A stretch of 64,000 nucleotides of DNA from the NCBI GenBank assembly GCA_944321085.1, contig CALUJY010000009.1, forward strand, positions 43,956-107,955. Direction: 5' to 3'. This document shows, one piece after another, positions 52,795 through 61,513 of the stretch. The first letter of the stretch is position 1. Each line of letters begins with the position of its first letter. This DNA is from an uncultured Barnesiella sp. (GTDB lineage Bacteria; Bacteroidota; Bacteroidia; Bacteroidales; Barnesiellaceae_A). The position numbers and the translations under genes are program-made. Below the pieces are notes generated by a model. That model saw only the letters and a list, made by a program, of their open reading frames with translations, was not told where the DNA came from and made no database searches.

Positions 52795-54552
52795 ATGAAA
52801 GTATATCAATATATAGCAGCCGTGTCGGTGGCTTTGTCGCTGGCAAGCATGCTTCCTGCGCAGGCTGTTACGGTCGATGCGACGGACATACCGACAAATC
52901 TGCGTAGCGCCGATATGCTGCAACTTACCGGAACATGGAACACGCTGGCCTTTACCGACCTTGCCGTGGCGATAGGTACTACCGGTTTCATGGCAAGCAA
53001 TACTACACTTGTGAGCGTGGATATGAGCGAAGCCCAAATCGAAGCCGGAACCGACCTTTATGTGAATGGCGGACTGACGAGCAATGGAGTGTTTGTCAAC
53101 TGCAAAGCATTGGAAACGGTGATTATGCCTGAGGCCGAGCAAGCTGCCAACTTCGGCAATTTGCGTCAGGCCTTCATGAATTGCAGTTCGTTGAAAACGA
53201 TAGATTTAAGTCATTGCAGCGGTTTGACGAGTTTGAACAGCGCATTTGAGAATTGCGGGAGTCTGACCGAGATAAACCTGAGCGAATCGACACAGCTCAC
53301 CGGTTCGAGCGCGATGGCCGGTACATTCAGGTCGTGTGTGGCACTTACGAAAGTGACCCTTCCCTCGACAATATCGTTTGCGTCCCGCACATTTGGCGAC
53401 TGCACGGCATTGACGGACATAGACTGGACACGCTATGCAGGTAGCGAAGCTCCTATCTTCTATTCTGATATGTTCGACGGCATATCAGACCTGAAAGTCA
53501 TTACTTTGACTGTAAGTAGTGAAGTAGCATCTTTGTTCGAAAATGATGCCAATTGGAGCCGCTTGACGATAGAAGCCGAGACCGGCGAAACACCGATAGA
53601 AGGAACCGTGGTGGATGCATCGGACATACCGACAAACTTGCGCGATGCCGATAAGCTCTATCTTACCGGAACATGGAACACGCTGGCCTTTACCGACCTT
53701 GCCGTGGCCATAGGTACCACCGGCTTTATGGCAAGCAATACTACGCTGGTGAGCGTCGACATGAGCGAGGCCCAAATCGAGGCGGGAACCGACCTTTACG
53801 TGAACGGCGGATTGTCGAGCAACGGTGTGTTTGTCAACTGCAAGGCACTGGAAACAGTGATTATGCCTGAGGCCGGGCAGGCAGCCAACTTCGGCAATCT
53901 GCGCCAGGCATTCATGAATTGCAGCGCATTGACAACGATAGATTTGAGCCATTGCAGCGGCCTTACCAGTCTGAACAGTGCATTTGAGAATTGCGGGAGT
54001 CTGACCGAGATAGACCTGAGCGAATCGACACAACTCACCGGTTCGAGCGCGATGGCCGGTACATTCAGGTCGTGTGTGGCACTTACGAAAGTGACCCTTC
54101 CCTCGACAATAACGTTTGCGTCCCGCACATTTGGCGACTGCACGGCATTGACGGCGATAGACTGGACGAGCTATGCAGGTAGCGAAGCTCCTATCTTCTA
54201 CTCCGATATGTTCGACGGCATATCGGACCTGAAAGCCATTACGCTGACCGTAGCCGACGAGGTAGCTCCTCTTTTTGAGAATGATGCCAATTGGAGCCTT
54301 TTGACGATACATACATATTCAGGCATAAATGCTGCGATGCGTGACGATGCCGCTGTGCTATTTACGGGTAATGTACTGCGTACGCAACGTATTGTAACCG
54401 ATGCTAATGTCTATTCTTTGACTGGAACCCTTGTAATGTCGCAAGGTATTGTGGATGGAGAGTGGAGCGTGGCTTCGTTGCCCAGTGGTGTGTATGTATT
54501 GAGTTATATGCAAGACGGTCATCGCCGTTCCTTGAAGTTCGTAAAACGATAG
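52795..54552 (+). CDS. T9SS-exported BspA-like leucine-rich-repeat protein with duplicated module
   Basis: A 585-residue surface protein with signal peptide MKVYQYIAAVSVALSLASML. Two nearly identical 246-residue modules (about 27-270 and 273-516) each carry five to six BspA-type LRRs, for example CSSLKTIDLSHCSGLTSL and CVALTKVTLPSTISFASRTF. A C-terminal T9SS domain ends PSGVYVLSYMQDGHRRSLKF. BspA-like proteins bind host or bacterial surface ligands; that role is by analogy. Last gene of the operon, followed by a hairpin at 54586-54618. Confidence 0.88.
   Translation: MKVYQYIAAVSVALSLASMLPAQAVTVDATDIPTNLRSADMLQLTGTWNTLAFTDLAVAIGTTGFMASNTTLVSVDMSEAQIEAGTDLYVNGGLTSNGVFVNCKALETVIMPEAEQAANFGNLRQAFMNCSSLKTIDLSHCSGLTSLNSAFENCGSLTEINLSESTQLTGSSAMAGTFRSCVALTKVTLPSTISFASRTFGDCTALTDIDWTRYAGSEAPIFYSDMFDGISDLKVITLTVSSEVASLFENDANWSRLTIEAETGETPIEGTVVDASDIPTNLRDADKLYLTGTWNTLAFTDLAVAIGTTGFMASNTTLVSVDMSEAQIEAGTDLYVNGGLSSNGVFVNCKALETVIMPEAGQAANFGNLRQAFMNCSALTTIDLSHCSGLTSLNSAFENCGSLTEIDLSESTQLTGSSAMAGTFRSCVALTKVTLPSTITFASRTFGDCTALTAIDWTSYAGSEAPIFYSDMFDGISDLKAITLTVADEVAPLFENDANWSLLTIHTYSGINAAMRDDAAVLFTGNVLRTQRIVTDANVYSLTGTLVMSQGIVDGEWSVASLPSGVYVLSYMQDGHRRSLKFVKR
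52868..54343 (+). repeat. 738-bp in-frame tandem duplication within the LRR gene
   Basis: Unit 1 runs about 52868-53605 and unit 2 about 53606-54343. Matching landmarks (for example GGAACATGGAACACG at 52930 and 53668) are exactly 738 bp apart, 246 codons. Long stretches are identical, with mostly silent differences. Confidence 0.9.
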
Positions 54553-54585
54553 ACAACGCAGACAAAGACAAATAATGTGTAGGTA

Positions 54586-54618
54586 CGATCCCCGTGGGAG
54601 ATTCTCTTACGGGGTTCG
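54586..54618 (+). terminator. Terminator hairpin of the T9SS cargo operon
   Basis: CGATCCCCGT (54586-54595) pairs with ACGGGGTTCG (54609-54618) with one mismatch, 33 bp past the stop, followed by TTGTATTTTG. Confidence 0.65.
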
Positions 54619-55003
54619 TTGTATTTTGATGTATGCGAACAGTGTATGGTGGGTATTGCGCTTGTTCTGTGTATAAGCTGCTCGGAATTGATTTTCAGAT
54701 GGGTATGTGTGTTTGTATCGTTGCAGTTGCCGCTGCTCTGCGGAGGAGGGGGTGAAGATAAGATTTGATAACAAAAGCGGCGATTATCGGCAACGAAACA
54801 GGCTTGTTACATAAGTCATAGCTGCGGCAACGACTGTTGTGTGGCAATATAAAGAGGCCGAAGAAACAAGCGTGATGCCTGTTAGGGAGGGTGTGGTGTA
54901 GCGGCCTTTTTGTTTTGAAATGTAGATACCTTTTTTCATGTTTCGGTATCATTGTATGCTAATGCGGTTGTCAATGGCAGGTGAGTGATATGGGTATTAA
55001 TAA

Positions 55004-55039
55004 ATCTACCCTGTCGCAAATAACTGCGGCAGGGTAGAT
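55004..55039 (-). terminator. Terminator of the dxr-rseP-rlmI-DPP III operon
   Basis: ATCTACCCTGTCGCA (55004-55018) pairs with TGCGGCAGGGTAGAT (55025-55039) over 15 bp with one G-T pair. On the minus strand TTTATTAATA follows. Confidence 0.75.
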
Positions 55040-55092
55040 GGTTCTAAGGATAAATCTAAACCTTCCTGTCTATGGGACGGTTACGATATAGG

Positions 55093-57138
55093 TTAGTCGT
55101 TGTAGGCAGGGAGAGTACCGTAGTCGTGCGAGTAGCGGAGCATTTGCTCGGGATAGCCTTCGGTATAGTCTATGATAATATCGGTAATATTACCCTCGGC
55201 ATCGAGTACGGGAGTGTACACCGGGTTGACAAATCCCTTATAGGGAGCTATGTCGAGGTGGGCATAACGGTCGAGAACTTCGGCGTGGAGCTTATTATCT
55301 ACTTTTACTGCATATTTTTCTACCAATGCGCGTCCGGCTTCATAGTCGCCTTCACTCTTGATACGTTGAATTTCGGCAAGTTGTTTGCCAAAGATTTGAC
55401 GCAGTTTTTCGTAGTCGTTGATTTTGACATAGTGTTTGCCGTCGCGTTCGGCAATTTCTATAACATTGTCGGCTTTGCCGAGGTCGTATGCCCATGCAGC
55501 AATGAGTTGGCGGTTGCGCATGTGGCTCTCTTCAATGTCTTTGCCGGGTTCTATACGTACGAGTTGCGTCATGAGTCCATTCATGATTTGCTCGTAATAT
55601 CCTGCTTTGTAGGCAGTATCGTTGGGGATGATGCCTAACTCGACGAGTTTTTTGTCGGCAAGGTAATAGAGGGCGAAGAGGTCGGCACGAGCTTCTTCGA
55701 GGGTAGAACCGTGAGCTTTCAGTGCATCGGGGTCAACACCTGGCAGAAGTTTGCCTGAGCCGTGGCCGAGGCATTCGTGGAGGTCGGTGTGGAGGTTGTC
55801 GGTGATGGTACCGTATTTCTCAATGAGGTCGAGTTCAACGGGGCTCCATACGAATTCTTCGTTGAAACCGTTGCCTTTGGCGGCTTCGTTATATGCGTCG
55901 GTAATGTTTTCTATGGTTACCGATTTAGAACCGTGTGCGGCGCGTATCCAGTTGGCGTTAGGCAGGTTGATGCCGATGGGCGTCGAGGGATAGCAGTCGC
56001 CGGCGAGGATGGCGGCGGTGATGACCTTGGCCGATACGCCTTTTACGGCTTCTTTCTTGAATCGTTGGTCGGTGGGCGAATTATCTTCGAACCATTGGGC
56101 GTTCTCGCTGATAATGTGGGTACGTTCAGAGGCTTGCATGTTCTTGAAGTTAACGATAGATTCCCAACTTGCTTTCATGCCGAGGGGGTCTCCGTAAGAC
56201 TCTATAAATCCGTTTACGAAATCTACCTGACTGTTGGTGTCTTCAACCCACAGTATGGAGTATTCGTCGAATGTTTTCAGGTCGCCGGTACGGTAGTACT
56301 CTATGAGTTTGTTTATGATGGCGCGTTGGGCATCGTTCTCGGCAACGGTAGCAGCCTTTTCGAGCCACTCTACGATGCGGCTGATGGCTTCTCCGTAACG
56401 GCCGTCAACTTTATATACTTCTTCATATATCTGACCGTTGCGTTTTACCAAGCGGCTGTTCAGTCCGTAAGAGATGGGGGTGGGGTCGTTCTCTTTCTTC
56501 ATCTTGTTGTAGAAGGCCTCGGCTTCGGCTTGTGTGACACCGCTGTAATAGTTGCCGGCCGATGTCGTTATGAGGTCTTCGCCGTCGGCTTGGTTGGTGC
56601 GTTTAGGCATGATAGCGGGGTCGAACATGACGGGCATGATGGAGTCTAAGAGTTGTTGCACCGTTTCGCCCTGACGCAGGGGAAGGGTAGAGGCGTCAAC
56701 CGAGTTGACGGCGTCGGTAAAGAATTGTTGCGAGAAAGCAGGCAGGAATTTGTCGCTGGAATAGTGGTGGTGTATTCCGTTGGCGAACCATACTTGCTTG
56801 ATGTATGTATCGAATGCTTTCCAGTCGTCGGTGGTGCGGTCGCCCTTGTATCCGGTGTAGATGGCTTCGAGTGTGTAGCGGATGGGAAGGTTCCACTTGC
56901 CGTTTTGGTCGAAGAGGATGTCGCGGCCTTGCAGTGCAGCTTCTTGGAGATAATAGATAAGTTTTTTCTGGTCGAGCGTGAGTTCTTCGAAGCCGGGTAC
57001 GCGATAGCGTAGAACTTCGAGGTCGGCAAATTTTTCTACCGAATAGTCAAACTCTGTGTTGTTATCGCCCGCTTTTTCTTGCGGTGAGCAGGCGAGCAGT
57101 GACAGTGCAGCTAACATGATACATGCGTTTTTTTTCAT
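55093..57138 (-). CDS. Dipeptidyl-peptidase III family metallopeptidase, lipoprotein
   Basis: M49 zinc exopeptidase of 681 residues, releasing dipeptides from oligopeptides. A lipoprotein signal (MKKNACIMLAALSLLACSPQ) predicts membrane anchoring, as in other Bacteroidetes DPP III. The catalytic motif HECLGHGSGK has H454, and the third zinc ligand region EEARADLFALYY has E481/E482; both are the family hallmarks HExxGH and EExRAD. Last gene of the operon, 38 bp after the methyltransferase, followed by a hairpin terminator. Confidence 0.93.
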   Translation of the reverse strand: MKKNACIMLAALSLLACSPQEKAGDNNTEFDYSVEKFADLEVLRYRVPGFEELTLDQKKLIYYLQEAALQGRDILFDQNGKWNLPIRYTLEAIYTGYKGDRTTDDWKAFDTYIKQVWFANGIHHHYSSDKFLPAFSQQFFTDAVNSVDASTLPLRQGETVQQLLDSIMPVMFDPAIMPKRTNQADGEDLITTSAGNYYSGVTQAEAEAFYNKMKKENDPTPISYGLNSRLVKRNGQIYEEVYKVDGRYGEAISRIVEWLEKAATVAENDAQRAIINKLIEYYRTGDLKTFDEYSILWVEDTNSQVDFVNGFIESYGDPLGMKASWESIVNFKNMQASERTHIISENAQWFEDNSPTDQRFKKEAVKGVSAKVITAAILAGDCYPSTPIGINLPNANWIRAAHGSKSVTIENITDAYNEAAKGNGFNEEFVWSPVELDLIEKYGTITDNLHTDLHECLGHGSGKLLPGVDPDALKAHGSTLEEARADLFALYYLADKKLVELGIIPNDTAYKAGYYEQIMNGLMTQLVRIEPGKDIEESHMRNRQLIAAWAYDLGKADNVIEIAERDGKHYVKINDYEKLRQIFGKQLAEIQRIKSEGDYEAGRALVEKYAVKVDNKLHAEVLDRYAHLDIAPYKGFVNPVYTPVLDAEGNITDIIIDYTEGYPEQMLRYSHDYGTLPAYND

Positions 57139-57176
57139 AACATTAGGGTTTGATAATTAGTTGGTTAAAAGGTGAT

Positions 57177-58364
57177 TTACTCTACGTATAGCACCAGCCC
57201 TTTGAGGTATTCTCCCTCGGGATGGTATATATTGATGGGATGGTCGGCGGGTTGTACCAGCTGGTGCAGTATGCGCACGTTGCGTCCCGATTGTTGCGCT
57301 GCGGTGAAGACGGCGAGGCGGAAATTTTCTTTGCTTACGACTTGCGAGCAGGAGAAAGTGAAAAGAATGCCGCCCGGACGTATTTTCTCGAAGGCTTTGG
57401 CGTTGAGTTTGCGGTAGCCTTGCAGGGCATTGTTGAGTACCCGGCGATGTTTGGCGAAGGCCGGCGGGTCGAGAATGATGAGGTCGTAGTCGTCACCCAT
57501 CGTGTCGAGGTATTTGAATGCGTCCTCGGCAAATGCTTTGTGGCGTGTATCGCCGGGGAAATTGAGCTCTACGTTACGGCAGGTGAGGTCTATGGCTTTG
57601 GCCGAGCTGTCAACCGAGTGTACAAGTCGGGCGCCGCCACGCATGGCGTAGAATGAGAAGCCTCCGGTGTAGCAGAACATATTGAGTACGGCACGTCCGT
57701 GCGAGTATCGTTCGAGAAGGGCGCGGTTTTCGCGTTGGTCTATGAAGAAGCCCGTTTTCTGTCCGTGCAGCCAGTCAACGTGGAATTTCAGCCCGTTTTC
57801 TATGGCGGTGTCGTCGGACGATTTGCCGAGGAGATAGCCGTTCTCGTGGTCTAAGTCGGCTTTATAGGGCAGTGTGGTTTCGGATTTGTAATATATGCTT
57901 TCTATGGCATCGCCCATAACCTGTTTGAGTGCCTCGGCGAGAGAGTGTCGGGCAAAGTGCATTCCGGGGCTGTGGGCTTGCATGACGGCTGTTTTACCGT
58001 ATATGTCGATGATAAGCCCGGGCAAGTTGTCGCCTTCGCCGTGTACGAGGCGGTAGGTATTGTTGCGATTGCCGTTTTCGAGGCCGAGACTTTGTCTCAT
58101 GCGGTATGCGGCGAGTAGTCGTTGCCGGTAGAAGTCGGTATCGATTTCCACGGGGGTAAAAGAGAGGATGCGGGCAGCAATACTGCCTATCTGATAGTGC
58201 GCAATGCCTATGAAGTTGCCTTGCCAATCTTCGACGGTGATAATGTCGCCTTCGGCTGGCTCGCCTTGTATGCGTTGTATGGCACCCGAGAATACCCACG
58301 GATGAAATCGGCGGAAAGAGTCTTCTTTCCCGGGTTTGAGTATGATTTTGCAGTTTTCGGTCAT
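57177..58364 (-). CDS. Class I SAM-dependent 23S rRNA methyltransferase (RlmI-like)
   Basis: A 395-residue enzyme with an N-terminal PUA domain (about 3-80, RRFHPWVFSGAIQRIQGEP), an EEHEE-like middle and a Rossmann methyltransferase. LNMFCYTGGFSFYAMRGGA is SAM motif I, DLIILDPPAFAKHR carries the DPP(A/S)F catalytic motif, and FTFSCSQVVS holds the cysteine typical of m5C-type enzymes. RlmI methylates C1962 of 23S rRNA in E. coli; the same role is likely here. It lies 16 bp after rseP. Confidence 0.9.
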   Translation of the reverse strand: MTENCKIILKPGKEDSFRRFHPWVFSGAIQRIQGEPAEGDIITVEDWQGNFIGIAHYQIGSIAARILSFTPVEIDTDFYRQRLLAAYRMRQSLGLENGNRNNTYRLVHGEGDNLPGLIIDIYGKTAVMQAHSPGMHFARHSLAEALKQVMGDAIESIYYKSETTLPYKADLDHENGYLLGKSSDDTAIENGLKFHVDWLHGQKTGFFIDQRENRALLERYSHGRAVLNMFCYTGGFSFYAMRGGARLVHSVDSSAKAIDLTCRNVELNFPGDTRHKAFAEDAFKYLDTMGDDYDLIILDPPAFAKHRRVLNNALQGYRKLNAKAFEKIRPGGILFTFSCSQVVSKENFRLAVFTAAQQSGRNVRILHQLVQPADHPINIYHPEGEYLKGLVLYVE

Positions 58365-58380
58365 ATTGTGATATTATTGT

Positions 58381-59769
58381 TTACTTGAATAAAAATCTGA
58401 CTATGTCATTGCCGTTGGCATAGATGAGCAGTGCGATGAGGAGGAATAGTCCTATCGATTGTGCTATCTCCATGAATTTGTCGCTCGGTTTGCGGCGGGT
58501 TATCACTTCTATGATGAGGAAGAGCACGTGGCCGCCGTCAAGTACTGGTATAGGCAGAATATTCATGAAAGCCAGCATGACCGACAGCAATGCTGTCATG
58601 TTCCAGAAAGAGTACCAGTCCCATGTAGGAGCAAAAAGGTTGCCTATCGAACCGAAGCCGCCGAGGCTCTGTGCACCTTCTTTGGAGAAGACATATCTGA
58701 AGCTCTTTACGTAGTTGACCAGCTTGGTGACACCCATGTCGATGCCTTCGGGGATTGATTGTAACAGGGAGTAATGCTCGGTGGTAATGTCGTATAGCTC
58801 GGTGATGGGTGTCATGTAGATACCTATATGCCCGAGACTGTCGTTTTGTACCAGCGCAGTCATGAGGCTGTCGCCACGCAAGAAGCCTATCTCTATGGTT
58901 TGCGATGTGTGTTGTGCCAGCGTGGCTGTAAGCAGGTTGCGTGAGGGCGTTGCTATGGAATCGACACTGACAATACGGTCGCCTTTGCGCAATCCGGCAG
59001 CGTATGCACCGCCGCTATATTCGAGGCTGTCTATGATGACAGGCAGGCGATACCATGCAAAGGGAGTTTGCACATTCATCAGTTGCAGCATGAAGTCTTG
59101 CGGAACCTCTACGGTAGCAGTATCTCCGTTGCGCAGCACGGCGACACGGTTGGCTTCTACCATGGCTTGTATGGTTTCGCTCGATAGGTAGTCGAGCTTT
59201 TCACCATCGGCGGTCAGGGGTATATCGCCGTCGCAAAAGCCTATCTCTTTGGCGGGTTGACAATACTCCATGCCGTCTTTGGCGTTCTCGAAGGTGAGGT
59301 ATGTCTTGCCCCATGCGTAGGCTATGCCGGTGTATATGATGATGGCGAGCAGGAAGTTGAACACTACGCCGGCTACCATGACCAGCAGCCGTTGCCATGC
59401 GGGACGCGAACGGAACTCGTCGTGTTGTACGGGGCGTTTCATCTGTTCGAGGTCCATCGACTCGTCTATCATGCCGGCTATTTTTACATAACCGCCAAAG
59501 GGTATCCATCCTATACCGAACTCTGTGTCGCCGCTCTTGGCCGGCCGCATAGGAATATTGAAACACAGTTTCTCGCATATTTTTACGGAGAGGGCGTTGC
59601 TCTCGCGTTTGATGCGAAGAAGGGCAAATTTCGTGTCGAAGAAGAGGTAGAATTTCTCTACTCGTATGCCGAACATGCGGGCGAAGATGTAATGCCCGAA
59701 TTCGTGGAAGATGACGAGTATAGAGAGACTCAGAATGAGTTGTATGGTTTTGACGAGAATAGGGTCCAT
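58381..59769 (-). CDS. rseP: Site-2 zinc metalloprotease RseP
   Basis: Intramembrane protease of the M50 family that cleaves anti-sigma factors or signal-peptide remnants in the membrane. Its 462 residues have HEFGH at 22-26 in the first helix, a later hydrophobic helix LLVMVAGVVFNFLLAIII with the GxxxN pattern, and a PDZ domain (about 205-290). The third motif NILPIPVLDGGHVLFLI lies near the end. It follows dxr by 17 bp, a pairing widespread in bacteria. Confidence 0.95.
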   Translation of the reverse strand: MDPILVKTIQLILSLSILVIFHEFGHYIFARMFGIRVEKFYLFFDTKFALLRIKRESNALSVKICEKLCFNIPMRPAKSGDTEFGIGWIPFGGYVKIAGMIDESMDLEQMKRPVQHDEFRSRPAWQRLLVMVAGVVFNFLLAIIIYTGIAYAWGKTYLTFENAKDGMEYCQPAKEIGFCDGDIPLTADGEKLDYLSSETIQAMVEANRVAVLRNGDTATVEVPQDFMLQLMNVQTPFAWYRLPVIIDSLEYSGGAYAAGLRKGDRIVSVDSIATPSRNLLTATLAQHTSQTIEIGFLRGDSLMTALVQNDSLGHIGIYMTPITELYDITTEHYSLLQSIPEGIDMGVTKLVNYVKSFRYVFSKEGAQSLGGFGSIGNLFAPTWDWYSFWNMTALLSVMLAFMNILPIPVLDGGHVLFLIIEVITRRKPSDKFMEIAQSIGLFLLIALLIYANGNDIVRFLFK

Positions 59770-59786
59770 ATTATATCGGGAGGGGT

Positions 59787-60953
59787 CTATTTACGGGTTT
59801 CTATATATCGGGCGGCTATGTCGCGCACGGCTTTGTCGGTTGCCACATAGTCGTCGTAGGTAGGCGATGCGATGTATTCGGCTTGCGCCATCGACTCGGC
59901 TACGGTGTCGGCGATGTCGTAAAATCCTATCTTCCCGGCGAGGAATGCGGCTACTGCTACTTCGTTGGCGGCATTCATGGCGCAAGGCGTATTGCCTCCT
60001 TGTGCTATGGCATCGAAGGCCAATTGCAGCAAGGGGAAACGAGCGGTATCGGGTTTCTCGAAAGTAAGTCGGGCGTAGTCTTTCATTTGCAGCTTGGGCG
60101 CGTGGGTGACAAGCCGGTCGGGATAGGAGAGCGCATAGCGAATAGGCAGCTTCATGTCGGGCAGACCTAATTGTGCTTTGACGGCGCCGTCGCTATATTG
60201 TATCATAGAGTGGACTATCGATTGGGGATGGATGACGATTTCTATCTTCTCGGGCGGTATGCCGAAGAGCCATTTGGCTTCAATCATCTCAAATCCTTTG
60301 TTCATCATAGTGGCCGAGTCGATAGTGATTTTCTTGCCCATCTTCCAGTTGGGATGCTTCAAGGCATCGGCGCAAGTGACGTGGAGCAATTCTTCTTTCG
60401 AGTGGTGCAGGAATGGACCTCCAGATGCTGTGAGGATGATTTTGTCTATGGGGTTGTCGCCTTCGCCGGCCAAACATTGGAATATGGCCGAGTGTTCCGA
60501 ATCGACGGGTATGATGGGGGCGCGGTTTTCTAGGGCGAGCTTCGTGATGAGGTCGCCAGCCACGACGAGGGTCTCTTTGTTGGCCAAGGCTATGGTCTTG
60601 TGAGCTTCAATGGCCTTTATGGTGGGTTTTAGCCCGGCGTAGCCTACCATGGCAGCCACGACGATGTCGATGTCGGAGAGTGACATGGCATCGGCGATGG
60701 CATCGGCACCGGCATAGGTTTTGATGGGTAAGTCGGCCAGTGCGTCGCGCAAGGCAGCGTAGTGTTCTTTATTAGCGATGATGGCAATTTCGGGACGATA
60801 TTTGCGGGCTTGTTCAATCAGAAGGTCTACACTGTTGTTGGCCGTGAGGAGGTAAACCTCGAATTGTTGCGGATATTCGTCGACCACCGCCAACGTTTGC
60901 CGTCCTATCGAGCCGGTAGAACCTAAGATTGCCAATCGTTTGCTTATATTCAT
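59787..60953 (-). CDS. dxr: 1-deoxy-D-xylulose 5-phosphate reductoisomerase
   Basis: Second step of the MEP isoprenoid pathway, NADPH- and metal-dependent. Its 388 residues show the N-terminal Rossmann motif LGSTGSIGRQTLAVV, then ALANKETLVVAG and IPVDSEHSAIFQCL. TASGGPFLHHSKEEL and the helix NPNWKMGKKITIDSATMMNKG pattern complete the family set. First gene of the operon with rseP, the rRNA methyltransferase and DPP III. A TATTTTTG box lies at 60983-60990. Confidence 0.96.
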   Translation of the reverse strand: MNISKRLAILGSTGSIGRQTLAVVDEYPQQFEVYLLTANNSVDLLIEQARKYRPEIAIIANKEHYAALRDALADLPIKTYAGADAIADAMSLSDIDIVVAAMVGYAGLKPTIKAIEAHKTIALANKETLVVAGDLITKLALENRAPIIPVDSEHSAIFQCLAGEGDNPIDKIILTASGGPFLHHSKEELLHVTCADALKHPNWKMGKKITIDSATMMNKGFEMIEAKWLFGIPPEKIEIVIHPQSIVHSMIQYSDGAVKAQLGLPDMKLPIRYALSYPDRLVTHAPKLQMKDYARLTFEKPDTARFPLLQLAFDAIAQGGNTPCAMNAANEVAVAAFLAGKIGFYDIADTVAESMAQAEYIASPTYDDYVATDKAVRDIAARYIETRK

Positions 60954-60982
60954 GAGGTGTGAGGTGTTCTGTTTTTAGCTTA

Positions 60983-60990
60983 CAAAAATA
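60983..60990 (-). promoter_or_regulatory. Promoter -7 box for the dxr operon
   Basis: TATTTTTG on the minus strand, 29 bp before the dxr ATG. The -33 is weak (ACTG at 20 bp). Confidence 0.5.
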
Positions 60991-61238
60991 GTGAAAATCT
61001 GCGGAATAAACAGTATGGTGTGTGTTTATTTACGCAATGGAATTTGAAAACGAAGCAGTTAGAAGAGAAATGTAGTATGGGAGAGAATAAGAAATCAGTT
61101 TTTTAGGAGGCCGATAGCGTTGGAATGGCTTGTAAATCAAAGCATAATTATAAAACAGAACAATCGTGTAACGAGTGTATAACTTATGTTTTGAAAATAA
61201 AAATGGTTCCAAGATAAGAGACCATTATAAAAATTATC

Positions 61239-61246
61239 TATTTTTG
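61239..61246 (+). promoter_or_regulatory. Promoter -7 box for the structured leader and lipoprotein gene
   Basis: TATTTTTG matches TAnnTTTG. The predicted transcript start (about 61252) coincides with the first base of a perfect GAAA-loop hairpin. No canonical -33. Confidence 0.5.
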
Positions 61247-61251
61247 CATCG

Positions 61252-61500
61252 GATTGAGGAAACTCAATCTGTGACATATTAGAAATTCAAGAAGCGTTAT
61301 GCTTATCTTGTGATTGGGAACCTAGGAAATTCACAATTGTACACGAGGATAGCATAGTGGTTCTCACGCTATGGCGTGGGCTGCTGTTACCATATTCGTG
61401 TACATGGTTTTCCTAGGACCTCCAATCGGAATGTGGGCATTGCAGTTCCACGCTTCGTGGTTTATTAATAATCGGTCTTCGGGAACTGGAAGACACATAA
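61252..61500 (+). ncRNA. Structured 5' leader / candidate cis-regulatory RNA
   Basis: At the predicted 5' end, GATTGAG (61252-61258) pairs with CTCAATC (61263-61269) around a GAAA tetraloop. A long multi-part stem follows: 61312-61317 with 61422-61427, CCTAGGAAA (61321-61329) with TTTCCTAGG (61409-61417), and TGTACACGA (61338-61346) with TCGTGTACA (61396-61404). At its tip CACGC (61365-61369) pairs with GCGTG (61374-61378). A 3' domain has CAGTTCC (61443-61449) with GGAACTG (61482-61488). This competes with GTCTTC (61475-61480) pairing GAAGAC (61488-61493), just before the ATG. I do not recognise a known riboswitch or Rfam class. Confidence 0.6.
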
Positions 61501-61513
61501 AAACAATTTACAA

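Larger units (their letters stand above)
54553..55092. other. Intergenic region between convergent surface-protein and DPP III operons
   Basis: 540 bp. It holds the two operon terminators (54586-54618 and 55004-55039). The remaining sequence, including a short minus-strand frame at 54695-54952, shows nothing recognisable. Confidence 0.6.
60954..61513. other. Divergent region between dxr and the lipoprotein gene
   Basis: 560 bp. It contains the dxr -7 box (60983-60990), A/T-rich sequence with no gene (61000-61230), and the promoter and structured leader of the lipoprotein gene (61239-61513). Confidence 0.7.

Noticed and set aside
61252..61500. Retron, CRISPR or attC interpretation of the structured leader
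   Set aside because: No reverse transcriptase, Cas or integrase gene is nearby and there are no spaced repeats. The position directly before a lipoprotein ATG favours a cis leader.
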